In this document: positions 18,107 to 26,443 of the stretch, in pieces
Position numbering within the stretch: position 1 is the first letter of the stretch
Layout: each line of letters opens with the position of its first letter
Position numbers and translations under genes: made by a program
Origin: Pseudorhizobium endolithicum
Lineage (GTDB): Bacteria > Pseudomonadota > Alphaproteobacteria > Rhizobiales > Rhizobiaceae
DNA: 64,000 nt
Reading direction: 5' to 3'
NCBI RefSeq assembly: GCF_902153245.2
Contig: NZ_CABFWF030000018.1
Span: forward strand, 203,343 to 267,342
The notes under the pieces: generated by a model
Databases searched by the model: none
Told to the model about the DNA's origin: nothing
Seen by the model: only the letters and a program-made list of their open reading frames with translations

Positions 18107-20458
18107 CTAATGTGAGGCGCCTTGAGCTCGCTGTTCCTTGACCAGCAGATCCTCGGCAGGCCGAGGGCGTGCAAGAAGATAGCCTTGCACTTGTGTACAC
18201 CCCACTGCTTGGAGGGTCCTCAGTTGTTCCTCGTTCTCCACGCCTTCAGCAGTCGTGATCATTCCCAACTTGTTGCTGAGCTGGACGATCATTTCGATCA
18301 CGGACAAGGCGCTCGCTCTCGTAGATATATCAGTGACGAAGCCTCGATCGATCTTGATCTTGTCAAAGGGAAATCTCGTTAAGTAGCTAAGCGAAGAATA
18401 CCCCGTACCGAAATCGTCAAGCGCTATGCGGACCCCGAGCTGGCGCAACTGGTGGAGGGTGGAGAGCGTGGCTGCGCTGGCCTCGAGCAGGACAGACTCT
18501 GTTATCTCAAGCTCCAGGCGATGGGGAGCAAGACCGGTATCGGACAAAGCCCGAAGAACGCCTTGCACGATCTTGTCCGTGCGGAACTGCACCGGCGACA
18601 AATTCACGGCGATCGTTAAATCTGACGGCCAGGTAGCTGCTTCTCGACAGGCTTCGCGCAGAACCCAATTACCGAGCTCGTCAATCAGCCCCAGGCGTTC
18701 TGCGACAGGGATGAATTCAGCCGGAGATACTGTGTGGAGACCGTGACGCTTCCAGCGAACCAAGGCTTCGAAGCCCTCGATCTTCCGCGAGTGGCTGTTG
18801 TGCAGGGACTGGTAATGAACCTCCAGGTGATTTCGCGACAGGGCTTCCCGAAGATCCGATTCGAGGGCTTTCCGCTCGAGCAGCCGTTGCTCCATGTCTT
18901 GTGAGAAGTGAGTAATGCGGCCTTTGCCATCCGCCTTTGACTGATACATTGCCAGATCTGCATGCTTGAGCATCTCATCAGCAGCGCAATGTATCCCCGT
19001 GTGGCCGGCGATACCGATACTCGCGCTTACAACGATGTTTCGCCCCTCAATATGAAAAGGTTCCGCAATGGAGGCCTGGATATCTCCGGCAACCTCGGTA
19101 GCCTGTTCAGGCGTGGAGCCCGACGGCAGCAAAATCACAAACTCGTCGCCTCCCAGGCGGCCTATGAGGTGATCTTCATCGACGCAAGAGCGAAGCCGTC
19201 GAGCGACTTCATTAAGCATCTGATCGCCGACATCGTGGCCCAGTGTATCGTTGACTTCCTTGAAACCATCCAGGTCGAGCAGGAGGATATCGGCACTATT
19301 TTCAGAGACAGGTTCTGCACATCGCTCCAGCAATGCCTTTCGTACAAGGAGCCGATTTGGCAAGTCAGTGAGGGCATCGTGGTGTGCCATATGGATTATT
19401 CGCGCTTCTGCCTGCCTTCGCTCGCTTACGTCCTCGTAGGTCGCGAGCCATCCACCATCGGCGATCGGTTCATGCGACACGGCAAAAGCTCTGTGATCTG
19501 GAAGATCAAGCGTAAAGCTGCCCTTGCTTCTGCCCTCGATGAATCTCGCCTGCTCGCTCAGAAGAGTCTCCAGGACTGAAGGCTGTGACCGGTGTTTGGC
19601 CGATGCAATAGCATCTTTCAAAACCGTGCCAACCAGATCCTTTGGCGCCGCTCCCAGGAGGCCTGCAAATTGGTCGTTGAAGACGATCAGGCGGCCGTCT
19701 CCGTCACAGGTGCACAAAGCCTGGGACATGCTGTTAAGGGCGGCATCGAAACGTTGGTTCTGCACGATCAGCTTTCGATGCGCGTCGTTGAGCTTGTCTG
19801 ATGTTGTCTGCAGATCTTCATGCGCCTCGCGCACATGCTTGTTCTGTCGCCACAGCAGTAAAATCAAAAGGATGCCACAGACAATGAGGCCGGACGTAAG
19901 CCCAGAAAAGACAAGGTGGAGGCGAGCCAATTCACGGTGATCCTCCCCCGCGAGGTCGGCACCAAAAGCAGCGGCTCGGGATGTCAGTCCGGTCACCTCA
20001 GCATTGAGTGGCGCCAGTACTTGAAGCGCCTCAGCGACATTGAGGGAAGCACCGTCTCGAAGGATCAAGCTATCAACGGTTTCAAGAGCCGACCGGAGTG
20101 CCTCGATCGTACGTTCGTTGCTAGGATGGGCTCTGACGAACTGCCTAACACTCCTGCCTTCCCCGAACTCCGCTGCTGTTCCAGGCTCAAAGATATCGAG
20201 CCGACTGAACATTATGTCGAGCCGTAGCTGGACATCTTCAAAGGTGGTGCCGCTTTGGGGGAGGGCAAAGAACGCCAAGGTCCGTTCCAGATCCAGGAAT
20301 TCGGCCGCCGCTTGACTGACCGTCCAGGCTGCATTGTAGCGGGAAATTGTTTGCAGCGCGGTTTGCCGCTGAAAGATCACGAGCGAGGTGAACCCAGAAG
20401 CCAGCATCAAGAGAAGGGCGATGGCAGCGAGTATTCTCTGAAGAACCTTGGGGGCCAT
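18107..20458 (-). CDS. Membrane-anchored PAS-GGDEF-EAL cyclic-di-GMP enzyme
   Basis: About 783 residues from ATG 20458. An upstream in-frame TTG (20500) overlaps the preceding gene and is less likely. Order: membrane helix (ILAAIALLLMLASGFTSLVIF), ~150-residue periplasmic helical sensor, second helix (LTSGLIVCGILLILLLW), short coiled coil, PAS (CTCDGDGRLIVFNDQFAGLLG), GGDEF (LGGDEFVILLP), EAL (GFEALVRW, DDFGTGYSSLSYL, AEGVENEEQ). Both cyclase and phosphodiesterase active-site motifs look intact, so either activity is possible. It lies 19 bp after a small molybdopterin-oxidoreductase-fold gene, and that pair may form one sensory unit. Confidence 0.92.
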   Translation of the reverse strand: MAPKVLQRILAAIALLLMLASGFTSLVIFQRQTALQTISRYNAAWTVSQAAAEFLDLERTLAFFALPQSGTTFEDVQLRLDIMFSRLDIFEPGTAAEFGEGRSVRQFVRAHPSNERTIEALRSALETVDSLILRDGASLNVAEALQVLAPLNAEVTGLTSRAAAFGADLAGEDHRELARLHLVFSGLTSGLIVCGILLILLLWRQNKHVREAHEDLQTTSDKLNDAHRKLIVQNQRFDAALNSMSQALCTCDGDGRLIVFNDQFAGLLGAAPKDLVGTVLKDAIASAKHRSQPSVLETLLSEQARFIEGRSKGSFTLDLPDHRAFAVSHEPIADGGWLATYEDVSERRQAEARIIHMAHHDALTDLPNRLLVRKALLERCAEPVSENSADILLLDLDGFKEVNDTLGHDVGDQMLNEVARRLRSCVDEDHLIGRLGGDEFVILLPSGSTPEQATEVAGDIQASIAEPFHIEGRNIVVSASIGIAGHTGIHCAADEMLKHADLAMYQSKADGKGRITHFSQDMEQRLLERKALESDLREALSRNHLEVHYQSLHNSHSRKIEGFEALVRWKRHGLHTVSPAEFIPVAERLGLIDELGNWVLREACREAATWPSDLTIAVNLSPVQFRTDKIVQGVLRALSDTGLAPHRLELEITESVLLEASAATLSTLHQLRQLGVRIALDDFGTGYSSLSYLTRFPFDKIKIDRGFVTDISTRASALSVIEMIVQLSNKLGMITTAEGVENEEQLRTLQAVGCTQVQGYLLARPRPAEDLLVKEQRAQGASH

Positions 20459-20477
20459 GGCTTCGTTTCCGGACGGG

Positions 20478-20990
20478 TTACTCGACCGCCAGTTTGGCAA
20501 CTTGCCAGGCTGCCCGTCCGAAATAGACTTGCGTCCGCAGAGCGGGGTCGCTGTCGAAAGGGTAGATGATAAAGAGCGGTCCTTTCTCGCGAACCGACAT
20601 ATACTTCCCGTCGCGCTTCAAGGCGAGAATGACCCGGTATCTGCTGAAATCCTCGATCGGGATTGTGGTGACATAGTCGTTCAACGCAGTCGCAGTGACT
20701 GCCTGACCTTGCGCTCCGACCAGTTCCATTAGTCTGTCCAGTCGTACTCCGGAGAACTCGCTCACGCCGTCAAACCAGGGTGTTTTGGTAATGACAGTTT
20801 CTGTACCCTGCGCCTCCAGCATATCGCGGTCAAACACCGCTTCGGCGCCGATGTTCGTCACCTTTATTGCGCCCGAGATGGTCAAGATTGGTTTTCCTCG
20901 TGGCGGTTCGAGATCCGCTGCAAGCACGGATGCCGAGGAAACCAGAACTGCGAAAGATGCGACCAAGAAGTTGAAAATCAAACTGCGCAT
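20478..20990 (-). CDS. Periplasmic molybdopterin-oxidoreductase-fold protein without the cofactor cysteine
   Basis: 170 residues with a signal peptide (LIFNFLVASFAVLVSSASVLA). The mature part resembles the sulfite-oxidase molybdopterin domain: FSGVRLDRLMELVG, TATALNDYVTTIPIEDF, and PLFIIYPFDSDPALRT. The chain contains no cysteine at all, so the cysteine that ligates molybdenum in true family enzymes is missing. It is therefore unlikely to be a catalytic oxidoreductase and may act as a ligand-binding or sensor partner for the GGDEF-EAL protein encoded 19 bp downstream. Such gene pairs are seen in other proteobacteria, but no function is assigned. Confidence 0.75.
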   Translation of the reverse strand: MRSLIFNFLVASFAVLVSSASVLAADLEPPRGKPILTISGAIKVTNIGAEAVFDRDMLEAQGTETVITKTPWFDGVSEFSGVRLDRLMELVGAQGQAVTATALNDYVTTIPIEDFSRYRVILALKRDGKYMSVREKGPLFIIYPFDSDPALRTQVYFGRAAWQVAKLAVE

Positions 20991-21889
20991 CCCAAAACCC
21001 TACATCAACCCACGAACCGGACCAAGATTATTTCAGCAACACCTTAAACAAACAGATAATGACACGTTTTTGAGGGCCTTCTGATCGCCGCTGGACAAGA
21101 CCAGGATGTTGGGCTTGTCTGAAGCGTTGTTGGCGCATGTGCTGCGACGGGCAGTCGGTCGATCACCGTGCCCGCACATTTGTGCTCGCTGACCTGTCCG
21201 GCACTGAGCTTGAGGATAATGGGTCGGCCAGCCATCCGAGCGGTGCGCCCCGCGCTTCCACCCAACGCTATTGTCGAGGTAACTGTCGACTTTCCAGTCA
21301 GGCGAAGGCGAACTTCGCTTCGGGTGCCGCGGACGCCGCCATCATCCGGCGAAACGGCGGAGGCACGCAAGGGGAGGTACTGCGCGTTGATCGACTTGGT
21401 CGGCGGGCAGTTGCAGACTGGCGGCCACGCTCCAACACCCCTATACCTAGCGTCGTTGGGCTCGGACTGTGGCGTTCGCGAGATTGCCGTGAGCGAACTA
21501 CGAAAGGCCGCCGTCAATTGGCGGACGCCTTCATCGCCGGAAGCTGTGCGGCACAGCACGAAGGGCTCCTTGCCGGGGCCGGCGCCAATGGGAGACATCT
21601 GCGCGCGCGGGCTGCCAGATCGCGGGCCAGAACTGGGGCTTCCGCCGCTGCCGATGTCGGAGATTGTTCTTCTTTCCCGTGCTACCACACCGGCTCACGC
21701 GGCGGCCGTGAGAGCCCTGGCCGCAGCCATGTCCGGACCGGCGGCCTAAGCCGCCTAGCAGCAATGCCCGCTTCTATGACCTCAAATCGGGCACATGTGA
21801 TGTGATGCGCCATGCGAGAATAGGGGCTAGTATCGCCTATTCCAATTTACCGGCGGATTGCATCGTTCTATTCAAGATTGGAGAAGTCC
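20991..21889. other. Long stretch without a confident gene
   Basis: About 900 bases. Open frames exist on both strands over 21044-21749 (up to 222 codons), but none has a recognisable motif, ribosome binding site or family resemblance, and the overlapping frames have similar GC-driven openness. It may hold a decayed gene or an orphan one. No terminator or repeat was noticed. Confidence 0.45.
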
Positions 21890-22252
21890 ATGCCAAAAGC
21901 CGTTGGAATTGGCGGTGTATTTTTTAGGGCAACGAACCCAGCTACTGTGGCCGAGTGGTATCAGAAGCATCTTGGCATCGACGACCTCCACAAGTCGGTA
22001 TGGCAGCAGGAGGCGGGGATGACGATATTCGGTCCTTTCTCGAAGGAGACTGAATATTTTGGTCGGAAGGAGCAGCAATGGATGATCAATTTCCGGGTTG
22101 ATGATCTCGATGGACTTGTTGCGAGTCTGACTGCAAGTGGGATTTCCGTGGAAACCAGGGATGAATGGAACTCGGAGGTAGGTCGTTTCGCTCGGATTCA
22201 TGATCCCGAAGGTAATCCAGTCGAATTGTGGGAGCCGGCGGGAAATAGATGA
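21890..22252 (+). CDS. VOC-family (glyoxalase/bleomycin-resistance fold) protein
   Basis: 120 residues from ATG 21890, preceded by GGAGAA. Single-domain VOC pattern: GIGGVFFRATNPATVAEWYQKHLG at the start, QWMINFRVDDLDGLVASL in the middle, and DPEGNPVELWEPAG at the end, typical of glyoxalase superfamily metal-binding ends. Members include isomerases, dioxygenases and antibiotic-binding proteins; nothing here fixes the reaction. Flanked by non-coding or decayed sequence. Confidence 0.85.
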   Translation: MPKAVGIGGVFFRATNPATVAEWYQKHLGIDDLHKSVWQQEAGMTIFGPFSKETEYFGRKEQQWMINFRVDDLDGLVASLTASGISVETRDEWNSEVGRFARIHDPEGNPVELWEPAGNR

Positions 22253-22391
22253 GCGACTGTCATCGCGGCATAGAATACGCCAGGCCCCCGCACGCTTGAT
22301 CTCACGAAGTGGATGACAGCTGACAGCTTAGGACATGACCTATCCGACTTCATGTTGCTGGCTGGGCTCGGGGGTAAAACTTCCAGGCTCC

Positions 22392-22649
22392 GTCTTTTCA
22401 TTTGCGCAAACACTTCCTCAAAACTGAATCGCGGGCGCCAGCCAAGCTTGGCTTGAGCCAACGATGAACTGTAGACGCGATCAATGGTCGTCGGGAGCGT
22501 CCAACCCCGCTGTTCGATAACGGCGGCAAGCGTCGGTGAGTCGGTTTGATAACAGATGCGGCGTCGGTAGAGAGACGCTTGCAATCACAAAAATCGAATG
22601 GGGTAGGCGCCGAGATGACGTAGCGCTCGAAGCGCTGCGGAGCGTTCAA
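22392..22649 (-). pseudogene. Frameshifted C-terminal remnant of an NAD-dependent epimerase/dehydratase
   Basis: Read on the minus strand, one frame gives RFERYVISAPTPFD...TDAASVI and a second continues RGWTLPTTIDRVYSSSLAQ, LGWRPRFSFEEVF. Together these match the C-terminal end of extended SDR sugar epimerase-like proteins. No start codon, Rossmann domain or upstream part is present, and the two pieces are in different frames, so it is a relic truncated at its 5' side. Together with the nearby IS66 copy it marks this stretch as rearranged. Confidence 0.65.
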
Positions 22650-23097
22650 GGAGTCAGAACCCGGCGACCCCTACCCTAAAAGACCATCCGGAGGCGACAT
22701 GCCGTAGGAGATTGGGTCTTGGCAACCAAGCCATTCGGGCGAAGTTCAGAGTCGCATTTAATGCGCCTTCGCGGCTCAGGGCCAACCTCTGCAAGGCGGG
22801 CGATCAGCCTTCAGTGTGGGAAAGAGATCGGGTGCCGGTTGCATTCAATGCTCCCGAACCCCATATAAGACGTATGACAACCTTAAGTAATCACAAGAAG
22901 TACCTGGTCGTCTCGGCGTCCCTCCTCACGCGTCCGTAGCCCCGAGCGGCTCAGGCGTGTCAGCCAGCCGCATCGGGGAACTCTCCAAATCAGATGCCGT
23001 CTTCCGCCTCCCAAAGGCTAGCTAGGCGGCTGCCTATTCTCAGTTCGCCAGGCGCGCCGGTGGTGCCTGGGCGAGCGATACTGAAGGAGGAACCACT
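22650..23097. other. Intergenic region before the DUF1127 gene
   Basis: About 450 bases with no convincing coding frame. A GGAGG-type ribosome binding site for the next gene (near 23083-23090) is the only clear element. Two short similar phrases (GCATTTAATGCG-like and GCATTCAATGC-like, around 22755 and 22840) are weak and not called as repeats. Confidence 0.45.
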
Positions 23098-23406
23098 ATG
23101 TCCGCAACCAAGCCAATGCCAGCACCAATGCAATCGGGACAGTTCGAAAAGAGGCCCAGGATCACGGTGGCGCAACTGTTCTTGCGCACCATGCGTCGCT
23201 GGCAGCGAAACCGCGCGTTCAACGCGCTCTCACGGCTGTCCAATCAGCAGTTGGAGGACATCGGCATTTCGCGCTACGACATTCCAAAGATCGTGGAGGG
23301 CATGTTCGCCACCGAGCATGTCGATACAGGACTTGATCCTGAGCAGATAGAGCGAGACCAGGACCAGGCCGACGTCATCGCCAAGTCACACTTGAAGGCG
23401 GCTTGA
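23098..23406 (+). CDS. DUF1127 domain protein
   Basis: 102 residues; ATG 23098 follows GAAGGAGGAAC. The DUF1127 segment is RWQRNRAFNALSRLSNQQLEDIGISRYDIPKIV (residues ~38-70; quoted motif core LSNQQLEDIGISR). DUF1127 proteins are common small Arg-rich proteins of alphaproteobacteria; some bind RNA and influence phosphate and carbon metabolism in Agrobacterium, so a regulatory role is possible. Longer than the minimal ~45-residue members, with an N-terminal extension and an acidic C-terminal tail. Followed after 4 bp by a 24-codon membrane ORF. Confidence 0.85.
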   Translation: MSATKPMPAPMQSGQFEKRPRITVAQLFLRTMRRWQRNRAFNALSRLSNQQLEDIGISRYDIPKIVEGMFATEHVDTGLDPEQIERDQDQADVIAKSHLKAA

Positions 23407-23410
23407 TGAC

Positions 23411-23485
23411 ATGGACGCCGTCGCTAAGGCCGTTCTGGCAGTAGGCCTTCTGGGGCTTATGATTGTCGCTTTCGCGGTGTTTTGA
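23411..23485 (+). CDS. Putative 24-residue single-pass membrane peptide
   Basis: ATG 23411 starts MDAVAKAVLAVGLLGLMIVAF and ends three residues later at TGA. Almost the whole chain is one hydrophobic helix after a short polar start with Asp and Lys. It begins 4 bp after the DUF1127 stop, with GAAGGCGG upstream as a possible ribosome binding site. The length, hydrophobicity and coupling support a small membrane protein, but chance cannot be excluded. Confidence 0.45.
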   Translation: MDAVAKAVLAVGLLGLMIVAFAVF

Positions 23486-23660
23486 ATATCGGCTGAACGC
23501 CAACGGGCTTTCGGAGCCTAACTGAGGAACAGTCGCCTGAGGTTGGCGCGACACTGAATCCTGAGCGCCGGACCTTGCATCATCGTGGTGACGGTAGCTT
23601 TATAATCGACGGCGGGACGCTCGATCTCAGGGACCGGATGGCCAAGTGGCGTCATCTCCC

Positions 23661-23689
23661 GTGAGCGGCGCCTGAAGGCGTCCGCTCAC
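23661..23689. terminator. Strong stem-loop between DUF1127 genes and IS66
   Basis: GTGAGCGGCGCC pairs with GGCGTCCGCTCAC around a TGAA loop, with one bulged base. No U-run follows on the plus strand, so it is a hairpin of unknown use, possibly a transcript end. It ends about 40 bp before the IS66 left end. Confidence 0.4.
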
Positions 23690-23722
23690 AACCGACCTCT
23701 CCGACCATCGCCGCAGCTAGCA

Positions 23723-23730
23723 GCCTTACA
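23723..23730. repeat. IS66 target-site duplication, left copy
   Basis: GCCTTACA directly abuts the left inverted repeat and recurs exactly at 26290-26297. Confidence 0.92.
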
Positions 23731-23755
23731 GTAAGCATCCGGCGAAGGCCGCAGG

Positions 23756-25411
23756 TCATGCAGCCTGAGCACTCGACGTCTTGGGTGTCCAGTTCCACGG
23801 CAGCAATTGCTCCAGCCTGCTGATCGGCATGTCCGCAATGTTGGCGAGGACGTCGGTAAGCCAGGCCTGCGGGTCAATGTCATTGAGCTTGGCGCTCATG
23901 ATCAGTGTCGCCATGAACGCCGCACGTTCAGCACCACGATCCGATCCGGCAAACAGCCATGACTTCCTGCCGAGTGCAAAGCCTCTGAGCGCTCGTTCGG
24001 CAGCATTGTTCGTCAGGCAAATCCGACCGTCATCGAGGAATGACGTAAAGCCATCCCATCGCTTGAGCATGTAATCTATAGCCTCGGCGACGGGAGAACT
24101 GCGCGACAGTTTTGCCCGCTCGGTTTGGAGCCAATCATGCAGCTCTTCGGCGAGTGGCTGGCTGTCTTTGCGGCGGCGCTCCAGACGCTGCTCGTCGGCA
24201 AGACCGTTGATCTCCCGTTCGATATCGAACAGGGCATCGATCCGTTTGACGGCCTCCAATGCCATTGGCGAGATCGGCGCAGCTTTGCTGCCACGTTTGG
24301 CGTTCGCGGCGATGTCGGCCAGCACGAAGAACTTGCGGCGTGAATGTGCCCAGCAGAGTGCTTGGCGCAGAGGCGCGGGATCGCGACCTACTTTGAACAG
24401 CGGATTGTAGCCGCTATAGGCATCCGCCTGCAGAATGCCGGAGAAGGTCTTCAGGTGGCGTTCGGGATGCTCCTGTCGCCGGTCTCGCGATGAGTAGAAC
24501 AGTGCCGCAGGCGGCGACAGCCCGCCAAACGGCCGATCATCCCGGACATAGGTCCAGATGCGGCCCGTATCGGTCTTTCCCTTCGCCAGGATCGGCACGG
24601 TCGTGTCGTCGCCATGCAGCCGCTCGGCGGCCAGGACATGGGCCTCGATCAGCGAATGGATGGGCTTCAGGGCTGCGGCGCACGCGCCGACCTGGTCGGC
24701 CAGCGTCGATAGGCTGAGGTCGACGCCCTCGCGGGCATAGCGTTCGCTTTGGCGATTGAGCGGCTGATGCTGGGCGAACTTCTCGAACAGGATCATCGCC
24801 AGAAGGTTTGGTCCGGCAAAACCGCGCGGCGTCACATGGAAGGGTGCTGGCGGTTGGGTGATCTTCTCGCATTCGCGGCAGGAGAACTTCTCCCGCACGG
24901 TCTGAATGACCTTCCACTGACGAGGGATGACCTCCAGTGTCTCTGTGATATCCTCACCGAGCTTCGACAGTTTGGCCGAGCCGCAGCAGGAGCAGTTTGT
25001 CGGAGCAGCAATGACGACACGTTCGCGCGGGAGATGCTCGGGAAACGGCTTGCGTGATGGTCGCTTTCGCTCGAAGGCCCTGACGGTCGAGGCATTGGCT
25101 GCGATCTCCGCCGCCAATTCATCTTCACCAGCATCAGCCTCCAGCTCCTCGAGCTGCAGTTCCATCTGTTCGAGAAGCCGCGCTTTGCGCTCGGAGCGAC
25201 TGCCATAAAGCTCCCGGCGGACTTTCTCGATCTCCAGCTTCAACCGCGCGATCAGCGCCTCGGAGTGCGACACGAGCGCCTTCGCGCTGGCGGCCTCTGC
25301 CTTGGCGGTCGCTGCCTCGGCCTCGGCCGTAATGCGTCGGGCACGCTCCGCCGCCAAGGCCGCAAGTGCGCTGGCAAGGTCGTCAGGAAGCTGTTCAGCC
25401 GCATCGTTCAT
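23756..25411 (-). CDS. tnpC: IS66-family transposase TnpC
   Basis: 551 residues. N-terminal helical leucine-zipper-like region rich in Ala/Glu, a zinc-finger-like CSCCGSAKL...CRECEK segment, then the DDE catalytic domain (LHGDDTTVPIL, LQADAYSGY, LTNNAAERALRGFALGRKSWLF) and the short C-terminal IS66 tail. Length and motifs match full-length IS66 transposases, with no internal stop. It is the last of the three genes in the element and ends 25 bp inside the left terminal repeat. Confidence 0.96.
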   Translation of the reverse strand: MNDAAEQLPDDLASALAALAAERARRITAEAEAATAKAEAASAKALVSHSEALIARLKLEIEKVRRELYGSRSERKARLLEQMELQLEELEADAGEDELAAEIAANASTVRAFERKRPSRKPFPEHLPRERVVIAAPTNCSCCGSAKLSKLGEDITETLEVIPRQWKVIQTVREKFSCRECEKITQPPAPFHVTPRGFAGPNLLAMILFEKFAQHQPLNRQSERYAREGVDLSLSTLADQVGACAAALKPIHSLIEAHVLAAERLHGDDTTVPILAKGKTDTGRIWTYVRDDRPFGGLSPPAALFYSSRDRRQEHPERHLKTFSGILQADAYSGYNPLFKVGRDPAPLRQALCWAHSRRKFFVLADIAANAKRGSKAAPISPMALEAVKRIDALFDIEREINGLADEQRLERRRKDSQPLAEELHDWLQTERAKLSRSSPVAEAIDYMLKRWDGFTSFLDDGRICLTNNAAERALRGFALGRKSWLFAGSDRGAERAAFMATLIMSAKLNDIDPQAWLTDVLANIADMPISRLEQLLPWNWTPKTSSAQAA

Positions 25412-25456
25412 GGGCTGATGGAATCATATTCGCCCCCGCCATTCCAGCGTTTTTGC

Positions 25457-25804
25457 TCATCCGACTGATGTTGGTCGCCAGGTCTTTTGCGGCATTCGCC
25501 AGTCGATACCCTCCAGCAGATAACCGAGCTGTCCAGGCGTAATTACCACCGTACCATCGGCCACCGACGGCCATATAAAGCGTCCACGCTCCAGCTTCTT
25601 CGTGAACAAGCAAGCTCCCTGGCCATCGTGCCAAATGACCTTGATCAGACCGCCGCCACGCCCGCGGAACACGAACAGGTGCCCGCACATCGGATCGCGC
25701 TTCAGTGTCTCTTGCACCATCAGCGACAGACCGGGAAAGCCCTTGCGCATGTCCGTATGGCCGGTCGCCAACCAGACCTTCACACCACCAGGAACAGGGA
25801 TCAT
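25457..25804 (-). CDS. tnpB: IS66 family accessory protein TnpB
   Basis: 115 residues with the family signature WLATGHTDMRKGFPGLSLMV and HLFVFRGRGGGLIKVIWHDG. TnpB is needed together with TnpA and TnpC for IS66 transposition; its biochemical role is not established. Its start overlaps the tnpA stop by 4 bp, indicating translational coupling. Confidence 0.95.
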   Translation of the reverse strand: MIPVPGGVKVWLATGHTDMRKGFPGLSLMVQETLKRDPMCGHLFVFRGRGGGLIKVIWHDGQGACLFTKKLERGRFIWPSVADGTVVITPGQLGYLLEGIDWRMPQKTWRPTSVG

Positions 25805-26211
25805 CGCCGACCCAGCACACAGTCGAGAATGCGACCGAGCGCCTCCGTGTCGATGTCGCTGTCCACGCGGACACGACGACCACGGCCTAGCTCTATGGTG
25901 ACATCGCTGCGCTTTCGCCGGGGATGGGACATGGTGGGCGGATCAGATGGAACGGGCAAGGCTGCCGGGGCAGCCTCAGACACAATCACCGGCACCAAAG
26001 TGGTTGCCGCCTCGGTCATCGGCTCCACGATCTGGCACAACTCTTTGCGCCAACGGAAGAGCTGACTGACATGAATACCGGCTGCGCGGGCTACCTCCGA
26101 AATGACAGCGTCAGGTTCAAAGCAGGCAGCAACGAGCCGCTCCTTCTCCTCCCGAGACCAGCGCCGACGCCGCTCCACAGACGTGATGACTTCAATCGGA
26201 TGCTTCGTCAT
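25801..26211 (-). CDS. tnpA: IS66 family accessory protein TnpA
   Basis: 136 residues. N-terminal helix-turn-helix of the transposase-8 type (RRRWSREEKERLVAACFEPDAVISEVARAAG in outline, core SEVARAAGIHVSQLFRWRKE), then a linker and a basic conserved end (VTIELGRGRRVRVDSDI). First gene of the element, presumably a DNA-binding factor. An 18-bp perfect palindrome lies 10 bp before its start. Confidence 0.94.
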   Translation of the reverse strand: MTKHPIEVITSVERRRRWSREEKERLVAACFEPDAVISEVARAAGIHVSQLFRWRKELCQIVEPMTEAATTLVPVIVSEAAPAALPVPSDPPTMSHPRRKRSDVTIELGRGRRVRVDSDIDTEALGRILDCVLGRR

Positions 26212-26220
26212 ATGGCTACT

Positions 26221-26238
26221 CCTAGTGCTAGCACTAGG
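26221..26238. promoter_or_regulatory. 18-bp perfect palindrome upstream of tnpA
   Basis: CCTAGTGCTAGCACTAGG is a perfect palindrome between the tnpA start and the right IS end. Position suggests an operator or promoter control site for transposase expression, or an element in transpososome assembly. Confidence 0.5.
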
Positions 26239-26289
26239 ACTGACAGTCCGCAGCCCATCATCGCAAGACGGCCTTCACCGTGGGCTTAC

Positions 26290-26297
26290 GCCTTACA
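26290..26297. repeat. IS66 target-site duplication, right copy
   Basis: GCCTTACA directly abuts the right inverted repeat and recurs exactly at 23723-23730. Confidence 0.92.
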
Positions 26298-26443
26298 TGT
26301 AAGCACAGCTTAGCAGCAGAACCTCTAGGAGATCCATGATGGCTATCATCCAGCGCTCCTATTCGAGGGCTTGGTCTTTCGCCTTGGAAAGGCGCCGGAG
26401 AATCCGCTACGTTGATCTCCTTAGATGAAATCAGGAGCCTGAT

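Larger units (their letters stand above)
23731..26289 (-). mobile_element. Complete IS66-family insertion sequence with 8-bp target duplication
   Basis: 2559 bp. The terminal inverted repeats begin GTAAGC and match at 17 of 21 positions (left 23731-23751, right 26269-26289). Both sides carry the same 8 bp, GCCTTACA (23723-23730 and 26290-26297), the IS66 target-duplication length. It encodes the standard three-gene set tnpA-tnpB-tnpC on the minus strand, all intact. The perfect target duplication implies a fairly recent insertion. It lies in what was an intergenic region, upstream of a LysR gene. Confidence 0.95.

Noticed and set aside
21044-21688. 214-codon minus-strand frame as a gene
   Set aside because: No recognisable motif, no ribosome binding site and competing open frames on the plus strand; left as unassigned.
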